Source: Bathymodiolus brooksi (Eukaryota > Mollusca > Bivalvia > Mytilida > Modiolidae). Taken from it: 64,000 nucleotides of DNA. The translations under genes were made by a program, and so were the position numbers. Where the stretch lies: NCBI GenBank assembly GCA_963680875.1, contig OY804590.1:21142640-21206639 (forward strand), written 5' to 3'. Under the pieces are notes generated by a model, which saw only the letters and a program-made list of their open reading frames with translations, had not been told where the DNA came from and did not search any database. How positions within the stretch are numbered: the first letter of the stretch is position 1; each line of letters begins with the position of its first letter. Below, one piece after another: positions 33,057-43,935 of the stretch.

Positions 33057-34295
33057 AAACCATTAAATGTCATTAATACTTCATTAGTTTTTAATATCCT
33101 ACATACATGTATATATAATTATTATGGTGAACGGACTCGGAACCTGCTGAGACTACTTGTTTTGAAGACTAATAGTAAAAGCAGATGTGACCCGAGTCTT
33201 AGAAGCGCGAGATAGATAGGATAATCAATAATAAGACTTTCGTTGAGACCAAAATAGAATATGGAATGTGTTGATGCTACAGCAATATTTATATATTATT
33301 TTTTGTTTTCCAAATTTCTTTTAATTGTGTAAAGATTCAATTTTTTTTCAAAATCTTGCTAGACATCAGTTTTTATTTTTTTGACAAAAATCTCAATAAA
33401 AATGAATCATACAAACTATATATATTATTTTTTTCAAAATTGTCTTCATTGTGATATTAACTTAATTGTTCTGGATCGATCATAAATTAAAAATTTGCGA
33501 AAAGTACATGTATACATACCTTATTTTCTGCATAAATTGAACGTCAGATAGAAAAGAGATGACATAAGAACAAAGACATGTTATGTTTGCTTCCAGAGTA
33601 CATTTCCAATTTAAATATAGAATATAAAAAATGTCAGAATTCTTCAAAGAATCTTACTAAATTATTTATCACAAATGAATAATTACAAACTTCAGTTTGC
33701 TATTTTTATTACAAATTGTGTATTTTTTAAGAGTGGAATAGATCTTTATTTTTGTTTGTGCCTAATCAAAATGGCAGATAAACTTCCAGAAATTTTTCTA
33801 CATAATATTTAACTCTGATTTTTTTTACCACATTTCTACCATTCAGAGAGAGCTATCACTTGCTTATCAATCTGTTAATCTCAATGAGATTTTGCTCTTG
33901 GAGCTATTTTTGCTTTCGTTCCTTGGAGTAGGAACGAAAGCAAAAAAAAAGCTCAGAGGACCAAATCTCAACAAGATTATCAATCTGTCATTAACAAATT
34001 GAAAGGTCAATATATTTATCTTGTTGCTCTTAACATCATTTATTGTTTTTAGTTACACCTCTCTGGCCTAATGATCTTGATAATAAACTTATAGACATAC
34101 TTTTGTAATCTTACTTACTAGAACATAATCTGACTGAACTTGAACTGCCCTTTTTCACTATTTCCAGTTATTTTTAATATAGACAGAGTATCAATATATT
34201 ATTTAATACCCTTGCATGACCATATCATTTCACTACAGGGGGGTTAAATCTTGTGCCCATCAAACTAGTGTAGCCTGCCACATTTTATTGAACTG
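33057..34295. other. Non-coding stretch with a short hairpin
   Basis: The only structure noted is a hairpin at about 33911-33953: AGCTATTTTTGCTTTCGTTC, a short CTTGGAGTAG loop, and the complementary arm. No gene seen. Confidence 0.45.
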
Positions 34296-34990
34296 ATACA
34301 TGTATGTGTGTTAACTGCCTGTACCAAGCCTTGACAGTGATATGTGTGTAAACTGCCTGTACCAAGCCTTGACAGTGATATGTGTGTAAACTGCCTGTAC
34401 CAAGCCTTGACAGTGATATGTGTGTTAACTGCCTGTACCAAGCCTTTACAGTGATATGTGTGTAAACTGCCTGTACCAAGCCTTGACAGTGATATGTGTG
34501 TTAACTGCCTGTACCAAGCCTTGACAGTGATATGTGTGTTAACTGCCTGTACCAAGCCTTGACAGTGATATGTGTGTTAACTGCCTGTACCAAGCCTTGA
34601 CAGTGATATGTGTGTTAACTGCCTGTACCAAGCCTTGACAGTGATATGTGTGTTAACTGCCCGTACCAAGCCTTGACAGTGATGTGTGTGTTAACTGCCT
34701 GTACCAAGCCTTGACAGTGATATGTGTGTTAACTGCCTGTACCAAGCCTTGACAGTGATATGTGTGTTAACTGCCTGTACCAAGCCTTGACAGTGATATG
34801 TGTGTAAACTGCCTGTACCAAGCCTTGACAGTGATATGTGTGTAAACTGCCTGTACCAAGCCTTGACAGTGATATGTGTGTTAACTGCCTGTACCAAGCC
34901 TTGACAGTGATATGTGTGTTAACTGCCTGTACCAAGCCTTGACAGTGATATGTGTGTAAACTGCCTGTACCAAGCCTTGACAGTGATATG
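34296..34990. repeat. 38-bp minisatellite, left part (about 18 copies)
   Basis: The unit contains CCTTGACAGTGATATGTGTG then TTAACTGCCTGTACCAAG. Copies are nearly identical, with TTAAC/TAAAC the main variant. Reading frames through it are artefacts because 38 is not a multiple of 3. The array is cut at 34990 and continues at 37161. Confidence 0.95.
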
Positions 34991-35322
34991 CAGTCTTCGA
35001 AATAAGGCGGTAGTCCGAAGCCCGTGGCGTGTAAAATTGTACACGGGCGTATAAAATGAGTAGTTCCACAAGTCCTACAGGCCTGTGAAAAAAAAGTCAT
35101 AGTTTCAAAAGTTGATTTCATAAGATACTGCGTGTAGATATTTAGTTTATTGTTCTCCGTTTTCAGTTGCTGCCGAGTCAATGCAAAACATGGGTAGGCA
35201 AACAAGTCCTTTTAAGAATTTCCGATATTCGAAATAGATTTAGGTGTGTCTGTTTTTTGCAATTTGATTGGTTGATATTTTTAGGAAATTACTATCATGT
35301 AGGTTTTAAAAAAGGACGAGAA

Positions 35323-35435
35323 GCAGGGCTCACGTTAGAGTGCGAAGTAGTTGTGTTGGGAAGGTTGACTTCGATTTCTCGTTGGTCAAAAGCAAAGTTC
35401 AAGTAGCCTTGTAATTTTGTAGAGTCGCCCTATGT
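35323..35435 (+). repeat. Left end of the CAGGGCTCACG element family
   Basis: CAGGGCTCACGTTAGAGTGC, GAAGTAG, then AAGTTCAAGTAGCCTTGTAA and TGTAGAGTCGCCC. These correspond to 28229-28345 at about 75-80 percent by eye. No matching right end is seen here. Confidence 0.5.
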
Positions 35436-35632
35436 CCTATGTTGCCCACATATTTTTGCCACGTGCCATTTATGAAAATATCGACATCGCGTTTATTGAA
35501 TTCTATGTTATTCATTAAGTATTTTGAAAGTGACTTTCTTGAAAAGTAATCCATTTCGGTTTAAAGAAACTTTAATTTTGGTCAATATCAAATAAAAATG
35601 ACACTACGAGAAAGGGGGCGCAATCAGACACT

Positions 35633-36511
35633 TAGATACGATAACGTAACCCTCAGTCCGCTTTTGCTCCCAGCGAGGGTTGCGAATCGGTCCCATTCAA
35701 CGTATGGGAGCAGCGCCCGGAGTGATTCACACCGGGCGGTTTTTTGTCCTAATTCCGTTGTAAGTGGTTGGAAAAATTAACGGTGGTGAAAGATAAATAT
35801 ATTTAGGTAAACCTTTAGGTGTTAAGTAAACGCTGCATCAATCCATGGTAGACTTATATCCATCTGAAAATTTGAATGCATGAAATCTTCTTTCTGTCCG
35901 ACATTTTGTTTACAAGTTGTTATTTCACGTCCACTTGCCTCGTTTTGGAGATATTCTCTCTTTTCCTGCCCGAGTGTGCCTGCACCACAATTATTGATAT
36001 TTCACCGCGAATATTTAGGTTGATATATTGTTGTTGTGTACCAATCATAATTGTTATTTGTATTGTTGTTGTGTATCAATCATAATTGTTATTTGTATAT
36101 GCCCTCCTGGGGCCCTGATTTGGTTAATAAACTTATTTCTATTTCTATTTGGATCAATCGTAGTAAAACATAGTACTACTATTAGTAGTAAAGTTTTTCA
36201 AATTTGGCAATCAGATCCATATATGGATAGGCTCCGCCCATCACGAGAGTATACGTAAGGTGCCATGGCGGACAAGAAACAATTTTCGAATACTAAATCG
36301 ATCGTGAAGGTAGAAACAGCTATTGTAACACTTATTTCGTATCGCCATTACTTCAAAATTGTAGGGAATAATAAGTTATAACCAGATATGCAAAAAGAAA
36401 ATTGAAATATTCACTTTACGAAAATTTTAATTTGCTCCTATACGTTGAATGGGACCAATTCGTAACCCTAACTGGAGCACAAGCGGAATGAGGGTTACGT
36501 TATCGTATCTA
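35633..36511. mobile_element. Mutator-like MITE, copy 2 (inverted; 879 bp with insert), 9-bp target duplication
   Basis: Same family as 31895-32573 in the opposite orientation, with ends TAGATACGATAACG and CGTTATCGTATCTA. The flanking direct repeat is TCAGACACT (35624-35632 and 36512-36520). It is longer than copy 1 because about 195 bp of a LINE 3' end (35957-36150) is inserted into it. Confidence 0.93.
35957..36150 (+). mobile_element. LINE 3'-end fragment inserted in the MITE
   Basis: TCTCTTTTCCTGCCCGAGTG, two tandem ~35-bp copies containing CAATCATAATTGTTATTTGT, then ATGCCCTCCTGGGGCCCTGA, TTAATAAAC and (TTTCTA)3. The same fragment occurs inverted at 59021-59217 and extends further 5' there. 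The GCCC..GGGC stem just before AATAAA is shared with other tails in the window. Confidence 0.8.
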
Positions 36512-36520
36512 TCAGACACT

Positions 36521-37160
36521 GTGCTACGGGAAATGTTGATCGAAGCTACTTTTAACCAAACAAACTTTTGATTAATTTTTTTCTCAATCCTGTGACATAA
36601 AGTCTGAGTTCTCGTATATAATATGTTCATATTTGAGAAGGTTGGTCATTCAAAATTTGTTGAAATGCACGGAGACACTTCAGATTTTTTTCGATCCGCT
36701 TCCAAATCCGATCGGTATTTTTTTTTTTTTTTAAATTGCAATCTATTTATAGAACTGTTGCTGACAGACCCGTGTCTACGTTAAGGGTTAATACCTCTGC
36801 AGTTAGAAAATAGACTTTGAACTACAGTAGTTTTGTTCCATTGTTGCACTCTGATTTGAGGTCTGACAAATAATAATTACAATCTTTACTTTAAGTTGCT
36901 TCAGTTTATGACTGTCAACATGAATCCAAAATAAAGTGTCTTTTTGTGTTTTTTACTTGCATTCTGGTCTAACCTAATGCATAATTGACATGTCCACATA
37001 ATATTTGTTACATCATCATGTTTTGAGTTTTGGTGGTTTGAATTAATGGTCATTAATGTAGTTTTCAAATTCGGGCCGGTAGAATTGATGGTGGGTCTGT
37101 AAATATTTGAACTTACAGGCCCGGTGGGCTTGTAAGGTAAAAAGTTAAGCATGAAGACTG
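36521..37160. other. Right arm of the 2.17-kb insertion, non-coding
   Basis: Contains a T-run near 36718-36732 and, near the end, TTGAACTTACAGGCCCGGTG with GGGCTTGTAAGG, a small inverted motif close to the terminus. No gene. Confidence 0.4.
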
Positions 37161-37478
37161 GATATGTGTGTTAACTGCCTGTACCAAGCCTTGAGAGTGA
37201 TATGTGTGTTAACTGCCTGTACCAATCCTTGAGAGTGATATGTGTGTTAACTGCCTGTACCAAGCCTTGACAGTGATATGTGTGTTAACTGCCTGTACCA
37301 AGCCTTGACAGTGATATGTGTGTTAACTGCCTGTACCAAGCCTTGACAGTGATATGTGTGTTAACTGCCTGTACCAAGCCTTGACAGTGATATGTGTGTT
37401 AACTGCCTGTACCAAGCCTTGACAGTGATATGTGTGTTAACTGCCTGTACCAAGCCTTAACAGTGATATGTGTGTTAG
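37161..37478. repeat. 38-bp minisatellite, right part (about 8 copies)
   Basis: Same unit and orientation as 34296-34990. The first two copies carry GAGAGTG where others have GACAGTG, so the right block has its own variant history. It ends at GTGTTAGTGGTATC. Confidence 0.95.
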
Positions 37479-37523
37479 TGGTATCAATTTGTCTCTGTTT
37501 CTATGATTTTTCAACATGATATA

Positions 37524-37792
37524 CAGTACAGTCAGAGACGTACCATGATAAATCACTGTGATAGACGTATCACTCATTCACTCATCTTGGTGATTTGAAT
37601 ATAACTTTTGTTCTATTAAATATATTTTCAAAATTTCTTTTACATTTAGAGTGTTACTTACTACCACCCAAAAGGCATATCAAAATAAGTAAATAGGTTA
37701 AACTGACCAAAAGATATATATGTATCAGTATCATTAAGAAAAGTGATATGTCTATCACAGTGATTTATCACACCATGTCTCTGACTGTACTG
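37524..37792. mobile_element. 269-bp mariner-type MITE
   Basis: Ends CAGTACAGTCAGAGAC and complement, flanked by TA on both sides (37522-37523 and 37793-37794). TIRs extend about 52 bp through GATAAATCACTGTGATAGAC. No coding sequence. Ends and TA target point to Tc1/mariner. Confidence 0.85.
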
Positions 37793-37795
37793 TAC

Positions 37796-37848
37796 CTGAA
37801 AAGTTGCTCACTTGGCATTGAACAACATTCACTCAATCATACTTTTTC
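37796..37848 (+). repeat. SINE family S2 body fragment
   Basis: CTGAAAAGTTGCTCACTTGG then CATTGAACAACATTCACTCA, matching the body of the SINE at 12503-12560 (inverted there) and 44948-45012. Confidence 0.6.
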
Positions 37849-38763
37849 AATTGGATTTTGAAATTGTTGTAGTATGTTGTTCATTTAATTAAATCTCGTT
37901 GATGTGGTTACCATAGGTTAAACTTCAGCGTCTCATTTATCCTTTGCCATATTGGTCCGAGGTGAATCAAATACACAACTCGTCCTTAGGTAGATGTATG
38001 AATGAGTGCCTTGACATGCATTTGGACAGTGTCATCGTCTCGGCTCATGCTCCTCACATTTGAAAATTCGCATCAATTAGTGAAAAAGGATATGGACTTA
38101 AATGAACATGAGATACTATCCAACGTTAAAAGCTCTTTATTGCTGTTCATAAAATGAGTTTGACACTGCCTCTAGCCTGCAGTTGAGTTATTGTATGTGT
38201 CTGGTTTTTTCTGGTTAGATAATGTCATTTAAATATTTTATTCTTATTTTATTTACAGTTGCAGTATTTTATAAAGGGAAGAAGTCATGTGACCTAATCT
38301 GTTTTTCCATGTCTAATGTGCAGTTATCAGTAATAAAACCAAATTACAGGTACTGAAAACTAAAGTGTGATATGTTTTCATTGATTTCTATATTGTTAAT
38401 ATGTTTGACTAGAAATGGACTTCTCATGGCATCTCACATCTCAGGATTTGCATACGATGCAATGTTGCACTGAGAAATCCATTCTTACAAAACCAGTCAA
38501 CGACAGTTATAATTAATTATTATCTTGAACAGAAAATCATATGTAGAGTATGGATGAAAATGAACATGAGACAGAATAGCATTTTCACAATTATGACACA
38601 AATATTATAAAATAAAGAAACAGTAAAAGATCATGCATCAGTGCCTGTGCATTGATTACTTTACATAATGTACTTCATGATTTAATTATACAGGATGTAC
38701 AGTCATCTCAACATCTACATTATTGTTTTATAGTGGCCATCGAGATCATATATACATGTACGC
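37849..38763. other. Non-coding stretch, no gene seen
   Basis: AT-rich. GAAATGGACTTCTCATGGCA at about 38413 recurs nearly exactly at 53627; otherwise nothing. Confidence 0.4.
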
Positions 38764-38998
38764 ATGGTAGTTGGATTTACAACTACCTGTAAAATCAGTG
38801 CCTATCACCACTAAAGTTGTGAGTTCGAATCCCGCTAATGGTGAGGTGTACTCGATACAACATTATGTGATAAAGTTTGTCAGTGACTTGCGGCAGATCG
38901 ATGGTTTTCTTCAGGTACTCCGGTTTCTTCCACCAATAAAACTGAGTGCTACGATATAACTGAAATATTGTTTAAAGTGGCATTAAACACCATAATCC
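38764..38998 (+). mobile_element. tRNA-derived SINE, family S1, copy 1
   Basis: Head with GTTGGATTTACAACTACCTG and the Pol III B-box-like GAGTTCGAATCCCG. A middle part follows (GGTGTACTCGATACAACATT, GTTTGTCAGTGACTTGCGGC, TACTCCGGTTTCTTCCACCA). The body is ATAACTGAAATATTGTTTAA, then GTGGCATTAAACACCATAA. The body and the CCACCAATAAAACTG box are those of SINEs widespread in bivalves (V-/RUDI- or Meta-type in my memory; assignment unverified). The tRNA-like head is not a functional tRNA. Confidence 0.8.
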
Positions 38999-39625
38999 TA
39001 ACTTTCATATCTTCTCACAACAATGTAAAGCTTAAACAATTAAAAAGGTACAAGGTGATTATTGATAATTGCTTAAAATGTTTGGGAAAAAACTAGGACC
39101 TTCCTAACTACGAGGCAGACCTTCAGGGTTTAAAACTGAAAGGTCCAGGACCTTTGAATTCAAAAATTATTTCGAACCCCTGCCTAATTTTGAAGGGGAA
39201 AACAATTTTGATTAATTTCGAAACTTACGATTTAGAATATTTTCATATACATGTACATTTTGTAAATACAAAATCACAAAAGTGAAAAAATATACCCTTT
39301 AATTCTATAATGATAAATTAAAGTATGTTGAGAACTGAACACTTCCAACATTTGTGTTATTGGATACAGAAATTTTGCAGAACTTTGACACACATCAAAA
39401 TATTTTATGGTATACTTAAAATCTACCTCATAACATTGTATCTTGCAGTCATTATTCACTTTTTTCAGTTCAAGTTTCATGCTTGTTTTCCAAAAACTGC
39501 CAGTTAGAATATATTCAGTATGTACATGTGTATATGTAATACAATATTCTGAATATATCTGATGAGACGATTTTAGAATGCTTACACTTGAAAGTTCTCT
39601 GAACGCATGGTCATTTGTTTTGTAG
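38999..39625. other. Upstream flank or intron of the gene at 39626
   Basis: No exon recognised. It ends in TCATTTGTTTTGTAG, a good splice acceptor at 39624-39625. Confidence 0.45.
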
Positions 39626-42046
39626 GAAATGCCTTTGGGATATTTTGATTGTAACAAGAAGGAAGACACTCGATTGATCAAGTGTGACGATACAGTCTAC
39701 AAGATTAAAATTTTACCACAAAGATCGTTGGAGGTTGGTCTTCCTTGTTCTCTAGAAGCGTCTCATAGACAGATTGAAGATGTCTTCAGGGCAGTGTTGT
39801 ATATGGACCAGAGAAGTGTTATCATCAAGCCAATTCACACACCAGATTTTATTATTACCACGGAGAAGAAGGGCTGGAAAGCAGGTCAGAAATTAGTTTT
39901 CCAAATTCACGGAAAAACGTTGAAAGCCTATCCATATCAATTCATATTAAAAGTTGATTTAAAAACTAAAAGCAGCGTAAAAGATAATTCTGATTTGAAA
40001 GACAATGCTGCAAAGCAGTCACATGAGCAAAGCACAAAGTCATGTGATTCTGACACAGTTAATGGGAGTGAAAAAAATAAAGGCAAAAATTCAGGTGTTG
40101 AGGAAAAGAGTTCAAAAGAAATAATAGAAACATATAAAAATATCAAAACTATAAAAGATGTTTCTAACAGTAACAGCGATGAAATTACTGAAAACATAGA
40201 TCAGGAGAAAAATAGACAAATTTTAATTAAAAAAATAAGAGAAAGGGAGAGAAAGAAAAAAGAAGATGCCAGGAAGAAAGAAGAACTGAATAAACTATTT
40301 GTTCCTACTGTAAATACATCTACAATTAGTCCTAATAGAAAGAGAAAATTATATAAAGCTGAAGTTTTCTGTAAAACACCAAGGTCAACAGTATGTAAAC
40401 GTTATAATACAAGACTTTTTACTAAATCACCACACGACAAATCGTTGAAAAAAACAATAGCTCAAAATCAGGAACAAATAACTGAACATTCAAAAAGTTT
40501 GAAAATAAGTGAAAATGTTTCTGAAAGAAAGGAAAAGACAAATAGATATGAGTTTAACGATTCAAAAACTCTATCTAATAAGAAAATACCTGCTGATGGT
40601 GAAAATGAGATAACAACTGAAAAAAATAGAAAATCAGTGCCATCTCTAAATGAATTGACATCTGGAAGAGTTAGCCGTAGCGCTCGTACCAGTGTTGGCC
40701 AAGACAATGGGTCTTCAGGGTCTAGAAATAAATTAAGACAAAGTGGTACGCGTAAACAGCTTGATGAATTAAAGAGTGGAAGAGTTACTCGAAGCAGAGA
40801 CATTGGATCTGTCAGGTCTAGTGGTAAATTAAGACAAAGTGTTACGGATAAAAAGATGCAAGCATCGACGCCTGAAGGAGATACTCGCAGCACTCGTTCT
40901 AGTGTGGACAGAGACATTGGTTCTGCAAGTTCTAGAGGTAAATTAAGACAAAGTATTACGGGTAAAAAACTGAATGTATCAAGACATGAAAGAGTTACTC
41001 GCATCACTCGTTCTAATGTGGACAGAGGCAGTGTATCATCAAATATTACAAGTAAATTTAGAAATAGTGTCTTAGGTAAACAAGAGTATGATTCAAAGGG
41101 TGGGAGAGTTACTCACTCAAGTGTTGACAGAGACTGCAGATCAGTGTCTAGAAGTCGAGTAAGAAAGAGTGTCATGAGTGAAAAACTGTACAATTTAAGA
41201 CATGGTAGAGTTACTCGTAGTATTGCCTCTAGTGTTGATGGAGACAACAGATCAAGGTTTAGAAAGGAATTAAAACAACCTGTTACAAGTAAAAAAAATT
41301 ATGCTATAAATCAAAGTCCTCTTTCTTCTGAAAAGATTTATGAATGCTACAGTGTCAAACCTATAAAAAGAAATGTATTGAAACAAAATTCTAGAAGTAG
41401 CACACCTCCGAAAAGGTCAGGAAATAGGATGTCTAGTAAACAGAAAATGGATCTGCAACAATATAGAAGAGAAAGATCCAGTCCACAGAAAATAAAAGTT
41501 ATCTCCCCTGTTCCAGATCTAGAGATTGTGCAACAATCTTGTAGTTCTCAAGAACTAAGTTCTTCTAGTTCATCATCTGAATCAGAACATTTGTATAAGT
41601 CAGGAAAGGGTAGGAAATCTTACCCATTAAAAAGTAGAGCTAACAGTTTGTCACCATATGGAACAAGGCAGAACAAAAAAGTTGATGATTCTCTCCATTT
41701 TAAAGCAAGGAAGTCACAATGTACGGGCAATCAAAATAATAGTGCCGAATGCTCGCCAAAGATAGATTTGTACAGACCTCTGCAGGATTTAGAAAATGAA
41801 TCACAGCGACTTATAAAGTTAAGAAATACATCTGTAATTGAGAGAGGACGGCACACGAGTCGTAAGGAGATTGATCGTCATGAGGTTGAGGTAGAGGAGA
41901 TAGAGGAATCCATGAAGTTACAAGTGATGTCAAAATCAGAATCTAGTTCAACGTCTCCAAGACAATCAAAAAGAAAAAGAAAATCAGAATTCTGGAATAT
42001 TGTTGATGATGTATTACAACCAATAAAAAGGATTTTCAAAGGCTGA
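39626..42046 (+). CDS. Basic Lys/Ser-rich protein with degenerate repeats, function unknown (large terminal exon)
   Basis: An intact 805-codon frame from ATG 39629 to TGA 42044-42046. The exon opens at an acceptor (TTTTGTAG) three bases before the ATG; an in-frame TAG lies in the intron, so this Met or a joined upstream exon is the start. Residues 1-110 look globular (LPCSLEASHRQIEDVFRAVL, then VIIKPIHTPDFIITTEKKGW). About 110-190 is polar and Lys/Asp/Ser-rich. About 190-225 is a highly charged helix (IRERERKKKEDARKKEE). About 340-557 holds six or seven degenerate units of ~36 residues built on GRVTRSxRSSVDRD, then GSxxSRxKLRQSxTxKK. A SSSSSSSESE run lies near 650, and several KRKRK-type nuclear signals occur, the last near 785. 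It ends in FWNIVDDVLQPIKRIFKG. This suggests a chromatin- or DNA-associated nuclear protein, but I recognise no family. Base composition is ordinary for a host gene. Confidence 0.85.
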   Translation, partial: EMPLGYFDCNKKEDTRLIKCDDTVYKIKILPQRSLEVGLPCSLEASHRQIEDVFRAVLYMDQRSVIIKPIHTPDFIITTEKKGWKAGQKLVFQIHGKTLKAYPYQFILKVDLKTKSSVKDNSDLKDNAAKQSHEQSTKSCDSDTVNGSEKNKGKNSGVEEKSSKEIIETYKNIKTIKDVSNSNSDEITENIDQEKNRQILIKKIRERERKKKEDARKKEELNKLFVPTVNTSTISPNRKRKLYKAEVFCKTPRSTVCKRYNTRLFTKSPHDKSLKKTIAQNQEQITEHSKSLKISENVSERKEKTNRYEFNDSKTLSNKKIPADGENEITTEKNRKSVPSLNELTSGRVSRSARTSVGQDNGSSGSRNKLRQSGTRKQLDELKSGRVTRSRDIGSVRSSGKLRQSVTDKKMQASTPEGDTRSTRSSVDRDIGSASSRGKLRQSITGKKLNVSRHERVTRITRSNVDRGSVSSNITSKFRNSVLGKQEYDSKGGRVTHSSVDRDCRSVSRSRVRKSVMSEKLYNLRHGRVTRSIASSVDGDNRSRFRKELKQPVTSKKNYAINQSPLSSEKIYECYSVKPIKRNVLKQNSRSSTPPKRSGNRMSSKQKMDLQQYRRERSSPQKIKVISPVPDLEIVQQSCSSQELSSSSSSSESEHLYKSGKGRKSYPLKSRANSLSPYGTRQNKKVDDSLHFKARKSQCTGNQNNSAECSPKIDLYRPLQDLENESQRLIKLRNTSVIERGRHTSRKEIDRHEVEVEEIEESMKLQVMSKSESSSTSPRQSKRKRKSEFWNIVDDVLQPIKRIFKG

Positions 42047-43008
42047 AATTTGAGTTACTATTATTAGATACAATGTTGTGTTGTTTGGTTTGTTTTGATC
42101 AGTTGTGCTACATTTGTGCTGTTTTTACTCATTTATTTTTGTTAATTATGGTTTGTTGTTATTTGTAAACTTGAGGATCCAAGCTTTTAAACCAATTAAT
42201 GTATTTCTTGTACAAGAAAAAAGAAAACCAGGCCTTTCAATAAGGGGTGGTACCAGGTACTTTTAACCTGCCTAAAATGGTCTTTGGTACCTCCTGATTT
42301 TAAAGAGTGTTGTTTAAGATATTCATGAAAAATATTCAAATTTTAATAAAAAGTACCGTCTAAATAATGAAGTACTGGTAGACTTGAAAAATATTGAAAG
42401 CACTGTAAAACCACCAACATCCCATTATTACAGAGACTTGCAAACAGTATTTATCACTGTAATTGTTTTACTATAAGTCTATATATACATGTACATGTCT
42501 TTATTTAAAATCACAATTTTTCCCAAAAAAGGGTATTCCAAGACCAATTCTTGTTTGATTTTGATATTTTTCTACCGGCGAAAATTAAATGCAGTTTAAT
42601 TTTATCCCATAATATGAGCTTAATCTTATGATATAAGAATTTTAAGATTTCTCGAGAACACAATAAAATGGTATTACTTGTACTTTGACAGTGATTTAGG
42701 TTTGTGTTTAAATGGTGAATATTTACAAACTAAGCTACAAAAAATTATTTGGAAATATCTAGAGAAAACTACATGCATTTTTGTTTTCGTTGATGCAAAT
42801 TTTATTAAAATCAGATGAGAATTGACCCCAGGATAATTGTTTGAAAATTTCAATTTGTGATTTTGAATTATAAAAAATACAGTAATAACAAACACTTTTT
42901 GCATGTCTCTGTAATTGACAAAACCTCGTCACATAAATTTGAATAGAGTCCACTTTTGATTAGTTACAAACTATAAAGATGTCAAAGTTTTATAAACCAT
43001 CATAGTCA
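42047..43008. other. 3' flank of the 805-codon gene
   Basis: Non-coding. Candidate polyadenylation signals are TTTAATAAAAAG near 42344 and AATAAAATGG near 42662. Confidence 0.45.
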
Positions 43009-43009
43009 T

Positions 43010-43250
43010 TTGGTGGTTGGATTTACAAATATAATCTAGGCAGTCAGTGCCTATCACCATTAACGTTGTGAGTTCAAATCCCATTCAAGGTGAGGTGTAC
43101 TCGATACAACATATGTGATAAAGTTTGTCAGTGACTTGTGACAGGTCAGTGGTTTTCTCTGGTACTCCAGTTTCCTCCACCAATAAAACTGACGGTCACA
43201 ATGTAACTGAACTATTGTTGAAAGTGGTGTTAAACACCATAACCACCACC
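43010..43250 (+). mobile_element. SINE family S1, copy 2
   Basis: Same order as copy 1: GTTGGATTTACAAATATAAT, GAGTTCAAATCCCATTCAAG, GTGTACTCGATACAACATAT, CTCCACCAATAAAACTGACG and the ATTGTTGAAAGTGGTGTTAA body. Nearly complete. Confidence 0.8.
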
Positions 43251-43294
43251 TGTTTAAGCTACATGTCGGGTGCTGTTGTGGTCGTTATCATATA

Positions 43295-43445
43295 GTGTAG
43301 TTAGATTTACATCTTTCTTCACAATCGAGTTGTAAGTTTGATTCCCATCGATCTACGAGAATATTTACTCGATACAATGTGAATGTGATGTCAGTGGACA
43401 GGGGTTTTTCTCTGGTACCCCAGTCTCTGCCAACCAATAATTCTA
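43295..43445 (+). mobile_element. SINE family S1, copy 3 (5' part)
   Basis: GTTAGATTTACATCTTTCTT, a TTTGATTCCCATC B-box remnant, TTACTCGATACAATGTGAAT, and TGGTACCCCAGTCTCTGCCA. It is truncated before the conserved body. Confidence 0.6.
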
Positions 43446-43534
43446 TATGCTCAAGTTTTTATCTCTATGTGAATAGCCAAAATGTGACAAAAAAAGTTTT
43501 GTTTTCAGAAATGGAAAAGGCAGTTAGGAATTGG

Positions 43535-43765
43535 TGCATAATTAGATTTACATCTACCTGTGCATGTACTCCATGCTGTCAGTGCTTATCACCATGATCA
43601 TGACATAAGAGTTCTGTTCTGTACTTGATAGAATTTTATATGACAGTTTTATAAAGTTTTTTTCGGGTACTAATTCGATTTCCTCTATCAATGAAACTGA
43701 CCGCTACGATATAACTGAAATATTGTTGAAAGTGGCGTTAAATACCATAACACTAAACCTATAAA
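43535..43765 (+). mobile_element. SINE family S1, copy 4
   Basis: AATTAGATTTACATCTACCT, CAGTGCTTATCACCATGATC, a degraded B-box region, TTTCCTCTATCAATGAAACTG, then GATATAACTGAAATATTGTT and GAAAGTGGCGTTAAATACCA. Diverged but full length. Confidence 0.7.
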
Positions 43766-43769
43766 GTTT

Positions 43770-43935
43770 GTCAGTTTAAGTTACTTATGGCCGGTCAGTG
43801 GTTTTATTCAATTATTACTATTTCCTCCACCAATAAAACTAACAGCCTTTGTATACACATACAATGTACATTTGTATATACTAGTGTATCTTAAATGTTG
43901 TTGAAAGTGGCGTTAAGCACTGACAGTACTACTGA
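43770..43935 (+). mobile_element. SINE family S1, copy 5 (3' part)
   Basis: TTTCCTCCACCAATAAAACT, a small insertion with CATACAATGTACATTTGTAT, then TTGTTGAAAGTGGCGTTAAG. It follows copy 4 almost directly, giving a local run of SINEs. Confidence 0.6.

Larger units (their letters stand above)
34991..37160. mobile_element. 2.17-kb insertion with CAGTCTTC ends, splitting the minisatellite
   Basis: Left end CAGTCTTCGAAATAAGG; right end ...GAAGACTG, giving an 8-bp TIR. GATATG occurs on both sides (34985-34990 and 37161-37166), consistent with a short target duplication in the array unit. The ends resemble hAT-type termini, but the duplication is only 6 bp, so class is tentative. It carries other insertions: a CAGGGCTCACG left end at 35323 and the Mutator-like MITE at 35633-36511. 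No transposase is seen. Confidence 0.65.

Noticed and set aside
34265..35205. Long overlapping minus-strand open frames (HITVKAWYRQ, TYHCQGLVQA repeats)
   Set aside because: Products of the 38-bp minisatellite read in several frames at once; the period is not a multiple of three and no start or splice context supports a gene.
38815..38840. Pol III B box as a functional tRNA or ncRNA
   Set aside because: Part of the S1 SINE head, repeated in other copies.
40468..41007. 179-codon minus frame opposite the 805-codon exon
   Set aside because: Shadow of the repetitive plus-strand coding sequence.
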